From Anadara kagoshimensis (lineage: Eukaryota; Mollusca; Bivalvia; Arcoida; Arcidae), in the NCBI GenBank assembly GCA_021292105.1, contig CM037865.1, positions 19,434,928 through 19,498,927 of the forward strand: DNA of 64,000 nt, given 5' to 3'. Below, piece by piece: positions 23,224 to 34,256 of the stretch (position 1 is the stretch's first letter; every line of letters starts with the position of its first letter). The translations under genes were made by a program, and so were the position numbers. A model generated the notes under the pieces. The model was not told where the DNA came from. It saw only the letters and a program-made list of their open reading frames with translations, and searched no databases.

Positions 23224-23457
23224 CTGTGAACATACTATATATACATATGCATACATGTAAATATTTCTGGTACTTACCATGTTAATAAGGCTCTGAATGG
23301 CTGGAGTAGCAGGTGCCTCGTATGAAACTGAACCTGGCGGAAGAATGTCATCTGGTGGTGGTGGTGGTGGAGGCGGTGGCCAGTCTCCACATATCGAAAG
23401 ACAAATAAACGATGTCACCAAAAAATAAACTGAGGAAATGCGTTTTACACCCCATGT
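20262..23457 (-). CDS. Stefin-like cystatin (cysteine protease inhibitor)
   Basis: Three minus-strand exons join in phase 0: 23457-23278 (60 codons), 22402-22301 (34) and 20378-20262 (38 plus stop). The first holds a hydrophobic stretch (SSVYFLVTSFICLSICG), nine prolines, DDILPPGSV, and a start like that of stefins (APATPAIQSLINM). The second gives VRSDVEIRLG...FDAVKFR and the inhibitory loop QTVAG (QxVxG) before YFYWVK. The third gives VNIGSGYIHIKIFEG and a C-terminal tail. Order, motif, intron positions and length fit stefins, which block papain-like proteases by wedging the QxVxG loop into the active site. No in-frame ATG precedes the first exon, which starts right after an AG acceptor, so a 5' exon is missing from this model. 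The hydrophobic segment suggests secretion, unusual for a stefin. AATAAA follows the stop. Confidence 0.75.
20742..20957. mobile_element. MITE family D, older copy
   Basis: The ends GTGCAGACTTGTCGGACGTT and the complement of GTTTAACTTTCAAGGCTCTG resemble the sharper ends of the copy at 26812-27021. Both copies lie a few hundred bases upstream of a cystatin last exon. Confidence 0.45.
21205..21275 (-). repeat. MITE family C, one end
   Basis: CCCCAGTTTACCACGTGATACC followed by CGTGCGGAACAATTATATCC, matching one end of the family. Confidence 0.55.
21600..21800. repeat. Dispersed repeat family B, inverted pair
   Basis: A forward 3' block (GTTTAACTTAATTTGTC, TTTCAAAGTTTTAACTTTG, GGACATGGATTGGTATG) is followed at once by an inverted piece (AAACACATGAACTTCC, GGAAGTGAGGCTGGGTGCTC), giving two family members head to tail. 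Confidence 0.6.
22010..22268 (-). mobile_element. tRNA-derived SINE, minus strand
   Basis: The minus strand starts GGCCGCGGTAGCCTAATGGA with an A-box (TAGCCTAATGGATAAG) and, about 45 bp on, a B-box (GAGTTCGAGTCCCG). The acceptor arms do not pair, so this is a tRNA-derived SINE head, not a tRNA gene. The body runs on to about 22010. It sits in intron 2 of the cystatin gene, about 30 bp beyond the exon 2 donor, in the same orientation as the gene. It is a different family from the SINE at 16035. Confidence 0.7.
22542..22675. mobile_element. MITE family C, short copy
   Basis: The left end GGTTTGCTGCTGTATCACGT and the complement of the right end (GGGGTTCGATGCTGTACCCC) are inverted repeats about 130 bp apart. 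The interior has the family words GCAGAACAATTATTTCC and CCCGTAAAAACGACG. It is in intron 1 of the cystatin gene. Confidence 0.65.
23153..23222. repeat. TA microsatellite
   Basis: About 70 bp of TA, in the cystatin intron just downstream of exon 23457-23278. Confidence 0.95.
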
Positions 23458-23899
23458 CTGTGTGAAATATAGTTAGTAGATCACACAATACGGTTGCTTT
23501 TAATAAACGTGAAATAAAAATCGAAATATTTATATAGTATCCGCAAAGCGAATTATTTTGTAATTTTGTCATTTAAATGTTTTTAAATGTCAATATATCT
23601 GGAAATTTTAGTTCATTTTAAACAAGTAGACATGAATATAGCCCTAAACTGCATAATTGATGGTTGTATTATATTGAACGTTTATATGTAACATAAAACT
23701 TTATCGTAAATGTGTATTACCTGTCATTTTTATATATAATATAACGGATAATGCCGGATGTCCATATAGATAAATAACGTAATTTCACATGATAAAAATC
23801 ATTGGTCTTCAATCATTTTAATACATACAATTTCGCAAAATTAAAATGTTTTGACGTTTATTTTTAATATATATATATGGGAATATACTTGTATGACAT

Positions 23900-24870
23900 T
23901 TTATGCTAACTTACCTGACCGAAGGTTATGTGAGCTTATGGCTTAGCGTGTGTATGTGCGTGCGCATGTAATTATAAGTGTGTGCGTGCGTGAGTGTGTT
24001 ATTTCAGACTTCTCCTCTGAAACTACCGGACAGATTTCAATGAAACTTAAAAAGAAGTATTTTTGTGCCAGTGCAATTCAGATTTCTTCGTGGCGTTGCC
24101 ATGGCTACCATAACTAGGTCAAAGTGACCTGGGGACAAAAACCTTTAAAAATCTTCTTTTCCGAAATCGACTATTGGAAAAAAATCTGATGTGATATTTG
24201 GCTTCTCTAGAGTCTTAAGCATATAGTTCGTTTATTTGAATCATTCCGTGAAATTATGACAAAAGATATATTACGAAAACATCGTTAAAAACTCAAATTG
24301 TTATAACTTGACTAATTGATCAGATGATGACATAGGGATTTTTAGTTTTGACATATCCGTGTAATTACCTTCAGGTAATTATTTTCAGAAAAACTATTAT
24401 CTTTTTTGTATAGGTATGTATCTTGAAATACTGAAGATATTGATTCTACACTCGTTGTGATATATAGATGAAGGTCATTGGTTCAAATGTCAAGGTCACA
24501 GATGCGAAAGAATACTGATATGGTTAATTATCTAAAAAACTATTACTTTTTGTATGCATGTATATCAGAATAATGTTGCTATTGCTACATTTGTATTGGT
24601 ATATGCATGAAAGTCGTGGGTTCAAAGGTCAAGGCAAAACAATACCGAAATGGTTAATTATCACGAAAACTATAAACTTATATATTAGAATATTGTAGGT
24701 ATAAATGTCACGATCATTTTGACATATAGATAACGGTCATAGTTCAAAGGTCAATGTCACAAAGGTACTAGTAAATGAATACTGAAATGGCTAATGATCT
24801 GTAAATTATAAACTTTTTTGTATAGGCATGTACTCGTATTTTAGATTTCATAACTTGTGATGTTTCTAGC
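23900..24870 (+). mobile_element. Non-autonomous element with repeated AAGGTCA units
   Basis: It begins near CTTACCTGACCGAAGGTTATG, TGAGCTTATG and a GTGTGTGCGTGCG-rich stretch. It continues with degenerate units containing TCAAAGGTCAAGG, CTGAAATGGTTAATTATC and AACTTTTTGTATAGGCATGT. The same units occur at 45605-47230 and 54250-54800. Confidence 0.6.
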
Positions 24871-26180
24871 GACTATCCATTCGCTGATTTATTTACTCCT
24901 ATTGAAACAGATCGTTTTAATTTCTGTTTAGAATGACAGTGTGTAATTAAATCACTTATCAGAGTTATAATAGCGTTTTACCAACCAGTCAATATTCGAT
25001 ATTCTCTAGTACAGGAAATCGGAGTGCCTGGAGAAAACCAAAGGCTATAATCCGACCTGAATGGGATTCGAAACTAGGTAGGGTTTTGATTCACACATTT
25101 TTGACCACCTGCCGACCGATGAACTTCGTGACAAAATTGAATATTTGTCCCTTTTTGCTTTTTAAAAAATCCTTTGATAACATTTTTGATTAAAAATTAC
25201 ATCAACATGACTTTAACGGAATAATGATCATTTGGCGTAACCGACAGGAAAAAATGTATTACATCTAAAACGCTGGACACACAACATAAGATTGAATCCT
25301 ATTTTTTCTCTTTATTCTTATCTCACCTCAATACTATCAGACAATAGCATAAACATTGTATAGGTAAACAACATTGACCTGTCCGTTTGACCTTTCATTA
25401 GGAATACTAGTATTCATATAGGAGGGTCGACCCAATACATGGATAGTGTTAAGATTCGCATATACATAATTGTCTATGATAAGTGTTCACATTAGAAAGT
25501 CGAAGTTTCCACGTGTGATCCCTTATTCTTAAATCAACCCGTTCATAATGAATATTTAAATCAAAGGTCAAGCGGACACGTCAATATACACATACCATAA
25601 CAACATATTCAAGCAGTGATTTGTTCAAATTCATTGTAAATTTTCGTAACCCTTTTTTCGTGGGATACTGATACATAGATTACATTTCAATCTCTTTGTA
25701 AAGACGTTATAAATGGGAAATGTAGATTTAGATATGGTATTTAATTATAAAAATGCATGAATTAAAATTTTTAGAGTGTTTAATTTGTCCTTGGTGTCAC
25801 GAATAAAACTGAACCTTGGTATTTTAACAGTGAACAACATTTTAACCTGTTGGTTAAAGTTTCATAACTTTCTAAGCAGAATATGTGTGATTGAAAAAGT
25901 GGCTAGGAAACATAATTTGCAATATAAAATCTAAAAACTAGGTATAATATTCCATGAAATCTTCATTTTAATATATTGATAAGTTTCTAATTAAAATTAT
26001 CATTAACATCATTACATATGATCAAAATATTATTAAGATACGTCTATATAGGCATACCAAACAACATTAACATGTCTAAACAATACCTAGGTAGTGTTAG
26101 GATTCACAGTTAATACTTAATCAAAAACAAACTAATTCACTCTACAACCCTTTGATACTGGAAAATTAGGTTTAACATAT
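24870..26180. other. No gene recognised
   Basis: AT-rich sequence. A pair of short related segments (ATAGGTAAACAACATTGACCTG near 25360 and ATAGGCATACCAAACAACATTAACATG near 26050) suggests an old duplication. No exon was found. Confidence 0.45.
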
Positions 26181-26225
26181 GAACTGACCGGGTGCTCCGC
26201 TTCGGAAGGGTAAGTAATGCATAAA
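26180..26225 (-). repeat. Dispersed repeat family B fragment
   Basis: GACCGGGTGCTCCGCTTCGG then AAGGGTAAGT is the inverted central block of the family. Confidence 0.45.
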
Positions 26226-26589
26226 AAATGGTGTAGATGAAACAAAACGCTTATGCTCCGTATACATAAATGCAAGCGTCTATGATAAATGTTTTAATTG
26301 GAGATCAATTGGACAGATAAATGTGATTTAGGTATGAGGACTTTCGTCAATAAATCGCTAAGTTTCGGATGGGTGCACTGGATATTTGAGCGCAAATTAA
26401 AAAAAAACTTCTAGTGAACAGACAGTGAATTTAGCCAGTTTCCTACATGTACTTCAAACTTCGGATTTTAATGTTCCGTACTTAATCCGATTTTCTTAAT
26501 TTTCCGCCACCACGCTTGAGAAATCTGAAATCTGCAAAACTTAACGGTAATATCAGGGAATAATTATTATAAGAATTCTTAAATGTTGT

Positions 26590-26670
26590 TCAAAAGATAT
26601 CAGTAAGGGTTACATAACCTTTCATGTCTTTATAAATCTTTATATGAATATATTCGAACCCTATATCCAC
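26590..26670 (-). pseudogene. Cystatin last-exon copy, prematurely stopped
   Basis: After a good acceptor (TTTTGCAG), the minus strand reads VDIGFEYIHIKIYKDMKGYV then a stop after TLTDIF. It aligns with VNIGSGYIHIKIFEGINGDV of the intact gene's last exon at 20262-20378 but is 12 codons shorter. No exons corresponding to the first two could be found upstream; the foldback element begins 442 bp away. It is either a relic exon of a duplicated gene or a divergent last exon of a gene whose other parts lie beyond the insertion. Confidence 0.65.
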
Positions 26671-26811
26671 CTGCAAAAGAAAACCAGATAAAACATTGAA
26701 GCACAACTAACATTTGAAAATTTAAACAAGTGAAAAATATTTATGTGTAGCAGTTATACCGGGTATTTTGTTGACTTGTCAATAAATCATAAAACACTAA
26801 TATAAACTACA

Positions 26812-27021
26812 GTACGGATCTGTCGAAAGTTTAACACGGAACTAACAAAAAAGAGTCAAAGTCACGGCCGCCAAGTGGACGAGATGTGGATAGCTACAGG
26901 ATAACAAGCTGTCGAGAGAAAGATGGGAACTGGCGAGATATAGTAAACGATGTACCGAGATAATCTGCTTTTTTGGCACTAATTCCTTAGCTTAGTGTTA
27001 AATTTTCGACAGGTCTGTACC
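26812..27021. mobile_element. MITE family D
   Basis: The ends GTACGGATCTGTCGAAAG, TTTAACAC and the complement of GTGTTAAATTTTCGACAG, GTCTGTAC are 26-bp inverted repeats with three or four mismatches around about 160 bp. Confidence 0.75.
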
Positions 27022-27034
27022 GTAGGTGAAAACT

Positions 27035-27103
27035 GACAGCGTTAACTTCCTCAAAGGAAGTTAGATCGGTTGCTTTAGGAGGGTAAGTACCTCCTATTTA
27101 GTT
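27035..27103 (-). repeat. Dispersed repeat family B fragment, insertion site of the foldback element
   Basis: AACTTCCTCAAAGGAAGTTAG, GGTTGCTTTAGGAGGGTAAG and TACCTCC are an inverted family B end. The foldback element's left target duplication begins at 27104. Confidence 0.5.
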
Positions 27104-27111
27104 AGTAATGT
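27104..27111. repeat. Left target-site duplication of the foldback element
   Basis: AGTAATGT, identical to 31775-31782 on the other side of the element. Confidence 0.85.
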
Positions 27112-27181
27112 ACGGAAGCCGTAAGGGGACCTTCTGACTACTCATTTCTGACTTCTTACTTCTGATTTCTGACTTCTGTGT
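27112..27181. repeat. Foldback left terminal domain
   Basis: Starts ACGGAAGCCGTAAGGGGACC and continues with repeated CTTCTGACT and CTTCTGATT words. It pairs with 31705-31774 with a handful of mismatches. Confidence 0.85.
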
Positions 27182-30100
27182 TATTGTATCTTCCTTATCC
27201 ATGGTAGATGTAGCTTATTGTATCTTCTTTATCCATGGTAGATGTAGCTTATTGTATCTTCCTTATCCATGGTAAATGTAGCTATTGTATCTTCCTTATC
27301 CATGGTAGATGTAGCTTATTGTATCTTCCTTATCCATGGTAGATGTAGCTTATTGTATCTTCCTTATCCATGGTAAATGTAGCTATTGTATCTTCCTTAT
27401 CCATGGTAAATGTAGCTATTGTATCTTCCTTATCCATGGTAGATGTAGCTATTGTATCTTCCTTATCCATGGTACATGTAGCTATTGTATCTTCCTTATC
27501 CATGGTAGATGTAGCTTATTGTATCTTCCTTATCCATGGTAAATGTAGCTATTGTATCTTCCTTATCCATGGTAAATGTAGCTATTGTATCTTCCTTATC
27601 CATGGTACATGTAGCTATTGTATCTTCCTTATCCATGGTAGATGTAGCTTATTGTATCTTCCTTATCCATGGTAGATGTAGCTATTGTATCTTCCTTATC
27701 CATGGTAGATGTAGCTATTGTATCTTCCTTATCCATGGTAGATGTAGCTATTGTATCTTCCTTATCCATGGTAGATGTAGCTATTGTATCTTCCTTATCC
27801 ATGGTAAATGTAGCTATTGTATCTTCCTTATCCATGGTAGATGTAGCTTATTGTATCTTCCTTATCCATGGTAGATGTAGCTTATTGTATCTTCCTTATC
27901 CATGGTAGATGTAGCTATTGTATCTTCCTTATCCATGGTAAATGTAGCTATTGTATCTTCCTTATCCATGGTACATGTAGCTATTGTATCTTCCTTATCC
28001 ATGGTAGATGTAGCTTATTGTATCTTCCTTATCCATGGTAGATGTAGCTTATTGTATCTTCCTTATCCATGGTAGATGTAGCTATTGTATCTTCCTTATC
28101 CATGGTACATGTAGCTATTGTATCTTCCTTATCCATGGTAGATGTAGCTTATTGTATCTTCCTTATCCATGGTAGATGTAGCTATTGTATCTTCCTTATC
28201 CATGGTACATGTAGCTATTGTATCTTCCTTATCCATGGTAGATGTAGCTATTGTATCTTCCTTATCCATGGTACATGTAGCTTTTGTATCTTCCTTATCC
28301 ATGGTAGATGTAGCTTATTGTATCTTCCTTATCCATGGTAGATGTAGCTATTGTATCTTCCTTATCCATGGTAGATGTAGCTTATTGTATCTTCCTTATC
28401 CATGGTAGATGTAGCTATTGTATCTTCCTTATCCATGGTACATGTAGCTATTGTATCTTCCTTATCCATGGTAAATGTAGCTATTGTATCTTCCTTATCC
28501 ATGGTAGATGTAGCTATTGTATCTTCCTTATCCATGGTACATGTAGCTATTGTATCTTCCTTATCCATGGTAGATGTAGCTTATTGTATCTTCCTTATCC
28601 ATGGTAAATGTAGCTATTGTATCTTCCTTATCCATGGTAGATGTAGCTTATTGTATCTTCCTTATCCATGGTACATGTAGCTATTGTATCTTCCTTATCC
28701 ATGGTACATGTAGCTATTGTATCTTCCTTATCCATGGTAAATGTAGCTATTGTATCTTCCTTATCCATGGTTCATGTAGCTATTGTATCTTCCTTATCCA
28801 TGGTTCATGTAGCTATTGTATCTTCCTTATCCATGGTAGATGTAGCTTATTGTATCTTCCTTATCCATGGTAGATGTAGCTTATTGTATCTTCCTTATCC
28901 ATGGTAGATGTAGCTTATTGTATCTTCCTTATCCATGGTAAATGTAGCTATTGTATCTTCCTTATCCATGGTAGATGTAGCTATTGTATCTTCCTTATCC
29001 ATGGTAGATGTAGCTTATTGTATCTTCCTTATCCATGGTACATGTAGCTATTGTATCTTCCTTATCCATGGTACATGTAGCTATTGTATCTTCCTTATCC
29101 ATGGTAAATGTAGCTATTGTATCTTCCTTATCCATGGTAGATGTAGCTTATTGTATCTTCCTTATCCATGGTAAATGTAGCTATTGTATCTTCCTTATCC
29201 ATGGTAGATGTAGCTATTGTATCTTCCTTATCCATGGTAGATGTAGCTATTGTATCTTCCTTATCCATGGTAAATGTAGCTATTGTATCTTCCTTATCCA
29301 TGGTAGATGTAGCTTATTGTATCTTCCTTATCCATGGTAGATGTAGCTATTGTATCTTCCTTATCCATGGTACATGTAGCTATTGTATCTTCCTTATCCA
29401 TGGTACATGTAGCTATTGTATCTTCCTTATCCATGGTAGATGTAGCTATTGTATCTTCCTTATCCATGGTAGATGTAGCTTATTGTATCTTCCTTATCCA
29501 TGGTAAATGTAGCTATTGTATCTTCCTTATCCATGGTACATGTAGCTATTGTATCTTCCTTATCCATGGTAGATGTAGCTTATTGTATCTTCCTTATCCA
29601 TGGTAAATGTAGCTATTGTATCTTCCTTATCCATGGTACATGTAGCTATTGTATCTTCCTTATCCATGGTACATGTAGCTATTGTATCTTCCTTATCCAT
29701 GGTAGATGTAGCTATTGTATCTTCCTTATCCATGGTACATGTAGCTTATTGTATCTTCCTTATCCATGGTACATGTAGCTATTGTATCTTCCTTATCCAT
29801 GGTACATGTAGCTTATTGTATCTTCCTTATCCATGGTAGATGTAGTTTATTGTATCTTCCTTATCCATGGTAAATGTAGCTATTGTATCTTCCTTATCCA
29901 TGGTACATGTAGCTATTGTATCTTCCTTATCCATGGTACATGTAGCTATTGTATCCCCCTTATCCATGGTACATGTAGCTATTGTATCTTCCTTATCCAT
30001 GGTAGATGTAGCTTATTGTATCTTCCTTATCCATGGTACATGTAGCTATTGTATCTTCCTTATCCATGGTAGATGTAGCTTATTGTATCTTCCTTATCCA

Positions 30101-30687
30101 TGGTACATGTAGCTATTGTATCTTCCTTATCCATGGTACATGTAGCTATTGTATCTTCCTTATCCATGGTAGATGTAGCTTATTGTATCTTCTTTATCCA
30201 TGGTACATGTAGCTATTGTATCTTCCTTATCCATGTTACATGTAGTTATTGTATCTTCCTTATCCATGGTACATGTAGCTATTGTATCTTCCTTATCCAT
30301 GGTAGATGTAGCTTATTGTATCTTCCTTATCCATGGTAGATGTAGCTTATTGTATCTTCCTTATCCATGGTACATGTAGCTATTGTATCTTCCTTATCCA
30401 TGGTAGATGTAGCTTATTGTATCTTCCTTATCCATGGTAGATGTAGCTTATTGTATCTTCCTTATCCATGGTACATGTAGCTATTGTATCTTCCTTATCC
30501 ATGGTAGATGTAGCTATTGTATCTTCCTTATCCATGGTAGATGTAGCTTATTGTATCTTCCTTATCCATGGTACATGTAGCTATTGTATCTTCCTTATCC
30601 ATGGTAGATGTAGCTTATTGTATCTTCCTTATCCATGGTAAATGTAGCTATTGTATCTTCCTTATCCATGGTACATGTAGCTATTGT
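27182..30687. repeat. 33/34-bp minisatellite array, about 105 units
   Basis: The unit runs TTGTATCTTCCTTATCCATG then GTAGATGTAGCTA. Units vary at one position (GTAGATG, GTAAATG, GTACATG or GTTCATG) and in length (GCTATTG gives 33 bp, GCTTATTG gives 34 bp). The 34-bp length almost always goes with the GTAGATG variant, except in the 29720-29830 part. Copies are otherwise nearly identical. Runs of 33-bp units stay open in all frames and produce the many MVDVAIVSSLS or HGRCSYCIFLI frames, which are not genes. Confidence 0.97.
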
Positions 30688-30842
30688 CTAAAAAGAAGAT
30701 TGACTATATATACTTAAGTAGAAAAGAAGAAAAAGACGTTAACAGTCGTCAACAGTCAATAGTTATGTTAACAGATATCAACAGTCAACAGTCGGAAGTC
30801 AACAGTAGGAAGTCAATAGTCAGTTAATAATGAAATAATTTT
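30688..30842. repeat. Foldback left inner domain
   Basis: Begins TCTAAAAAGAAGATTGACTA and continues with GTTAACAGTCGTCAACAGTC and GGAAGTCAACAGTAGGAAG-type short repeats. It pairs with 31067-31235. Confidence 0.85.
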
Positions 30843-31066
30843 TTTTCATTATAATAAATCAATGATTGCTTATATTCAAATAGTCAATTTTTTCTTAACA
30901 GTTCGACGGACAGGAAGGATGTCTTAAACAGGCCTAAATAAGCCGACGCCCAGTTTACAGAGAAGGCCTCCCTCTGTGCGTGTAAAAGACTCCAGATCTG
31001 GACTTTTTATTATAAAACATTTGATAAAAGAAATTAATAAAAAGCAGTATTCCAAGCAATTATTAA
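30843..31066. other. Foldback unique loop
   Basis: Non-repetitive spacer between the arms, with GACGCCCAGTTTACAG and AAGGCCTCCCTCTGTGC. No frame with a known domain is present. If the element were folded, this would be the loop. Confidence 0.7.
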
Positions 31067-31235
31067 AAATTATTTCATTATTAAATGACTGTTGACTTTC
31101 GACTGTTGACTTCCGACTGTTGACTTCCGACTGTTGACTGTTGATATCTGTTAACATAACTATTGATTGTTGACGACTGTTAACGTCTTTGTCTTCTTTT
31201 CTACTTAAGTATATATAGTCAATCTTCTTTTTAGA
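31067..31235. repeat. Foldback right inner domain
   Basis: Repeats of GACTGTTGACTTCC, then TTAACATAACTATTGATTG and ACTTAAGTATATATAGTC; the inverted complement of 30688-30842. Confidence 0.85.
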
Positions 31236-31704
31236 CAATAGCTACATGTACCATGGATAAGGAAGATACAATAGCTACATCTACCATGGATAAGGAAGAT
31301 ACAATAGCTACATTTACCATGGATAAGGAAGATACAATAGCTACATGTACCATGGATAAGGAAGATACAATAAGCTACATGTACCATGGATAAGGAAGAT
31401 ACAATAGCTACATGTACCATGGATAAGGAAGATACAATAAGCTACATCTACCATGGATAAGGAAGATACAATAGCTACATTTACCATGGATAAGGAAGAT
31501 ACAATAGCTACATCTACCATGGATAAGGAAGATACAATAGCTACATGTACCATGGATAAGGAAGATACAATAGCTACATCTACCATGGATAAGGAAGATA
31601 CAATAGCTACATTTACCATGGATAAGGAAGATACAATAGCTACATGTACCATGGATAAGGAAGATACAATAGCTACATCTACCATGGATAAGGAAGATAC
31701 AATA
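31236..31704. repeat. 33/34-bp minisatellite array, inverted, about 14 units
   Basis: Units run CCATGGATAAGGAAGATACA then ATAGCTACAT, the complement of the left array, with the same three single-base variants. Confidence 0.95.
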
Positions 31705-31774
31705 ACCCAGAAGTCAGAAATCAGAAGTAAGAAGTCAGAAGTGAGAAGTCAAAAGGTCCCCTCACGGCTTCCGT
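31705..31774. repeat. Foldback right terminal domain
   Basis: CCAGAAGTCAGAAATCAGAA continuing to CCCCTCACGGCTTCCGT; the inverted complement of the left terminal domain. Confidence 0.85.
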
Positions 31775-31782
31775 AGTAATGT
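31775..31782. repeat. Right target-site duplication of the foldback element
   Basis: AGTAATGT, identical to 27104-27111. Confidence 0.85.
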
Positions 31783-33733
31783 CACTAATATAGCCCGATC
31801 AATCAGCCCACCTGACTTGTTTGGGGTTTGTGGTTTGACAGTTCCATTATTGCATTCTTGAAATTTCTGGCGAAAATGGAAGAAACAAATTCACGCGTCG
31901 ATAGTATCAAGTATATCCTTACCTCGCTCTTGCTGGTAACATAGAACACTTCCAAAAACATTATTCTACCCACCAATGCTTAACTTTAATTTAACCCTTA
32001 GAGTGCCAGCGTTTTGAAATTGCCAAGTTTGACATCTACGTTATCTGTCTGTCGAAATGACGTAATCCAAATCCTCAGACGGCATGACGTAAAACACAAG
32101 CGGAGCGCACTTTGTTTTACTAGCATGAATAAATTAAAACTGAACCGTTTCTGGTAAAATGATTCTTCTAGTATAAAATTTACCAATGCGTAGCAAGGAC
32201 CCAAACGTGTTTTGTATCGAAAACATTCAATAATTAACAATTTATAACAAAAGCCATTTAAGGACGTTTGGTAATTTAAATAGTAGTATAAACCATATAT
32301 TTGTTTTATAAAAATTTAAGCTTTTCAACTTATTTGTACGTCAAAATCCAGAAAACAAAATAATGTCAAACTTATTCATTAATTAATGGCAAAATGCCTA
32401 AAAGCATTGTGACGACATACTTGTAAAAGGGACATAAAAAGACTCGAGATGCTCATTTGTAAAAAACTGGCATATGAATATGATAGGTTGAACATTTACT
32501 TTTTCAAGGAATGCTTATATCTAGTTTTGATGTTTTATCGCATGTGTATTTCAATAGAAATACAAAACTGTTATTTTTCATTAACTGTTGTTAAAGTTTT
32601 TTTTCAAATTTGACATTTCAGACAAATATTATGAAATACTTAAGAGAATAAGAGTCCTTAACAATTGCTGATTGATCGAGTGTGTATATTACATGATGTA
32701 GCGAGGACAAGAGCTATTTCCCTTTATACGCCAAATTAAGGAGAAGTAATACCAAACTAGGACGCCTGTCATGATGCAATTTTATATTACTCTTCCAGGG
32801 TGTCAGATATGGAAAACCAAACCCCCTTCTGATATATTTGGTCCAGAACGAGACTTGCCTAGCTCTGGACCAAAGGTTTTTGGAACGAGGGTAGATATTT
32901 ATTTCCTGTAAACGTATTTATCTTCGTGGTGTACTTGTTTTCGCTCATTTGGCAGTCGTTTGTTTTGCGTGAAATTTCAAACTGGGCGAAAATTATATTA
33001 TGCCTATTGTGTTATAGTGTATATTACAAAAACGCGAAAAATTATCTACGCAGGTATGTATAAATATCCAATACCGTGAAATTAAATACACGCGAATTTA
33101 AATACGAATACAGTATCTGGCAACACTAGTAGCGATTGGCTCTTTATTTGAACAAAATATATCAATTCAAAAATTTGAATTAAAAATCAATTTCAACGTT
33201 ATCAACCTATCCTTACATCTCTGATTTCCATTGTTGAAAAAAAGAATGTATACTATTTAACAATGTAAAATCGTTTCAAGCACATGTAGACAACACTGGG
33301 CAATACTGGTCAAGTTTTTAGAAAAGATGCATACACAATATTTTGTAGAAGCGGCTATTTTAAATGTCAAATCGAGACATTTATGCACAACTAGACACCT
33401 TAAAATTCAAACTGTTCAACTGTGAAGATGATCAGACAGTTGATTTTAGAAAAGATGCCAAAAGACAGACGGGCGAATGGATGGGCGGACGAACGGGTAA
33501 TTACAACAACAAAAAATAGAGAGCAGTTAATCAGATCTATAGTCTACAATTCCCAGTGGTGATGTTTAAATCATTATAATTAAACCATAGTCGCGAACGA
33601 CTGCGACTCTTAAAGTATTAAAGTGAAATTTAGATGTATTTATAAACAAAATTTGATCTGATATTAGAATTCTCGAGGCACTGAAACATATATTGTACAT
33701 TTCGTCAGAAACAGGTTATGCGTTTTTCGTATA

Positions 33734-34256
33734 CACTAGAAGAGGATTTTACCGAAATAAATGCGAAATTCCGGAATAGTTAGACACTTTCCTTAATCTT
33801 TGCAAAAATCCGGAATATTTAGATCAAATCCGGAATTTTTAGACCAAATCCGAAATAATCTGACAAAATCCGGAATAATTGGTCAAAATCCGGAATAATT
33901 AGAATATTTTTACGGTAAGTGTCTGATTATTCCGGTAACTTGTATGATCATTACGGTAAAAAACTGATTATTACGGTAAAAGTCTAATTATTCCGGCAAA
34001 TTTCCAATTATTACGGTAAAAAAATTAAATTATAATTTTTTGGAAAATTTCACGTAATTGGACATTTGCCGGAATAATTAGACTTTTGCTGTAATAATCA
34101 GTCTTTGACCGGAGTAATCAGACACTTACCGGAATTTTTAGATTACGGAAAACTTACCGTAAAAAAATAGACCAATTATTCTATTCCGGATTTTGCTGGA
34201 TTTTACCTGATTATTCCGGATTTTCGCAATTATTCCGGTAAAACCCCCTTCTAGTG
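33734..34256. mobile_element. CACTA-like non-autonomous element
   Basis: The ends CACTAGAAGAGGATTTTACC and the complement of the right end (CACTAGAAGGGGGTTTTACC) are inverted repeats flanked on both sides by ATA. CACTA termini with a 3-bp duplication define the CACTA (En/Spm) group. The interior is almost wholly made of short repeats in both orientations (TCCGGAATAATTAGAC, TTATTCCGGTAA and variants with TACGGTAA), like the subterminal repeats of that group. The whole 523 bp can fold on itself. Confidence 0.75.

Larger units (their letters stand above)
27112..31774. mobile_element. Foldback transposon with minisatellite inverted repeats
   Basis: A 4,663-bp element bounded by AGTAATGT duplications and ending in ACGGAAGCCGT on both sides. 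Each arm has, from outside in: a terminal domain of about 70 bp with ACTTCTG-type short repeats, an array of a 33/34-bp repeat, and an inner domain of about 160 bp with CAACAGTCGGAAGT-type repeats. The two arms are complementary throughout. A unique loop of about 220 bp lies between them (about 30845-31065). The left array has about 105 units and the right about 14. No transposase is present. The plan matches Drosophila FB elements, whose inverted repeats also consist of nested short tandem repeats. The 8-bp duplication is seen directly; the superfamily is not determined. Confidence 0.9.

Noticed and set aside
27182..30687. CRISPR-like array
   Set aside because: Units are directly abutting with no variable spacers, in a eukaryotic context; it is a minisatellite inside a foldback element.
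27336..31776. Many open frames of 60-114 codons (MVDVAIVSSLS or HGRCSYCIFLI repeats)
   Set aside because: They are by-products of a 33-bp repeat that is open in several frames on both strands; 34-bp units switch the frame and no start, splice or domain supports a protein.
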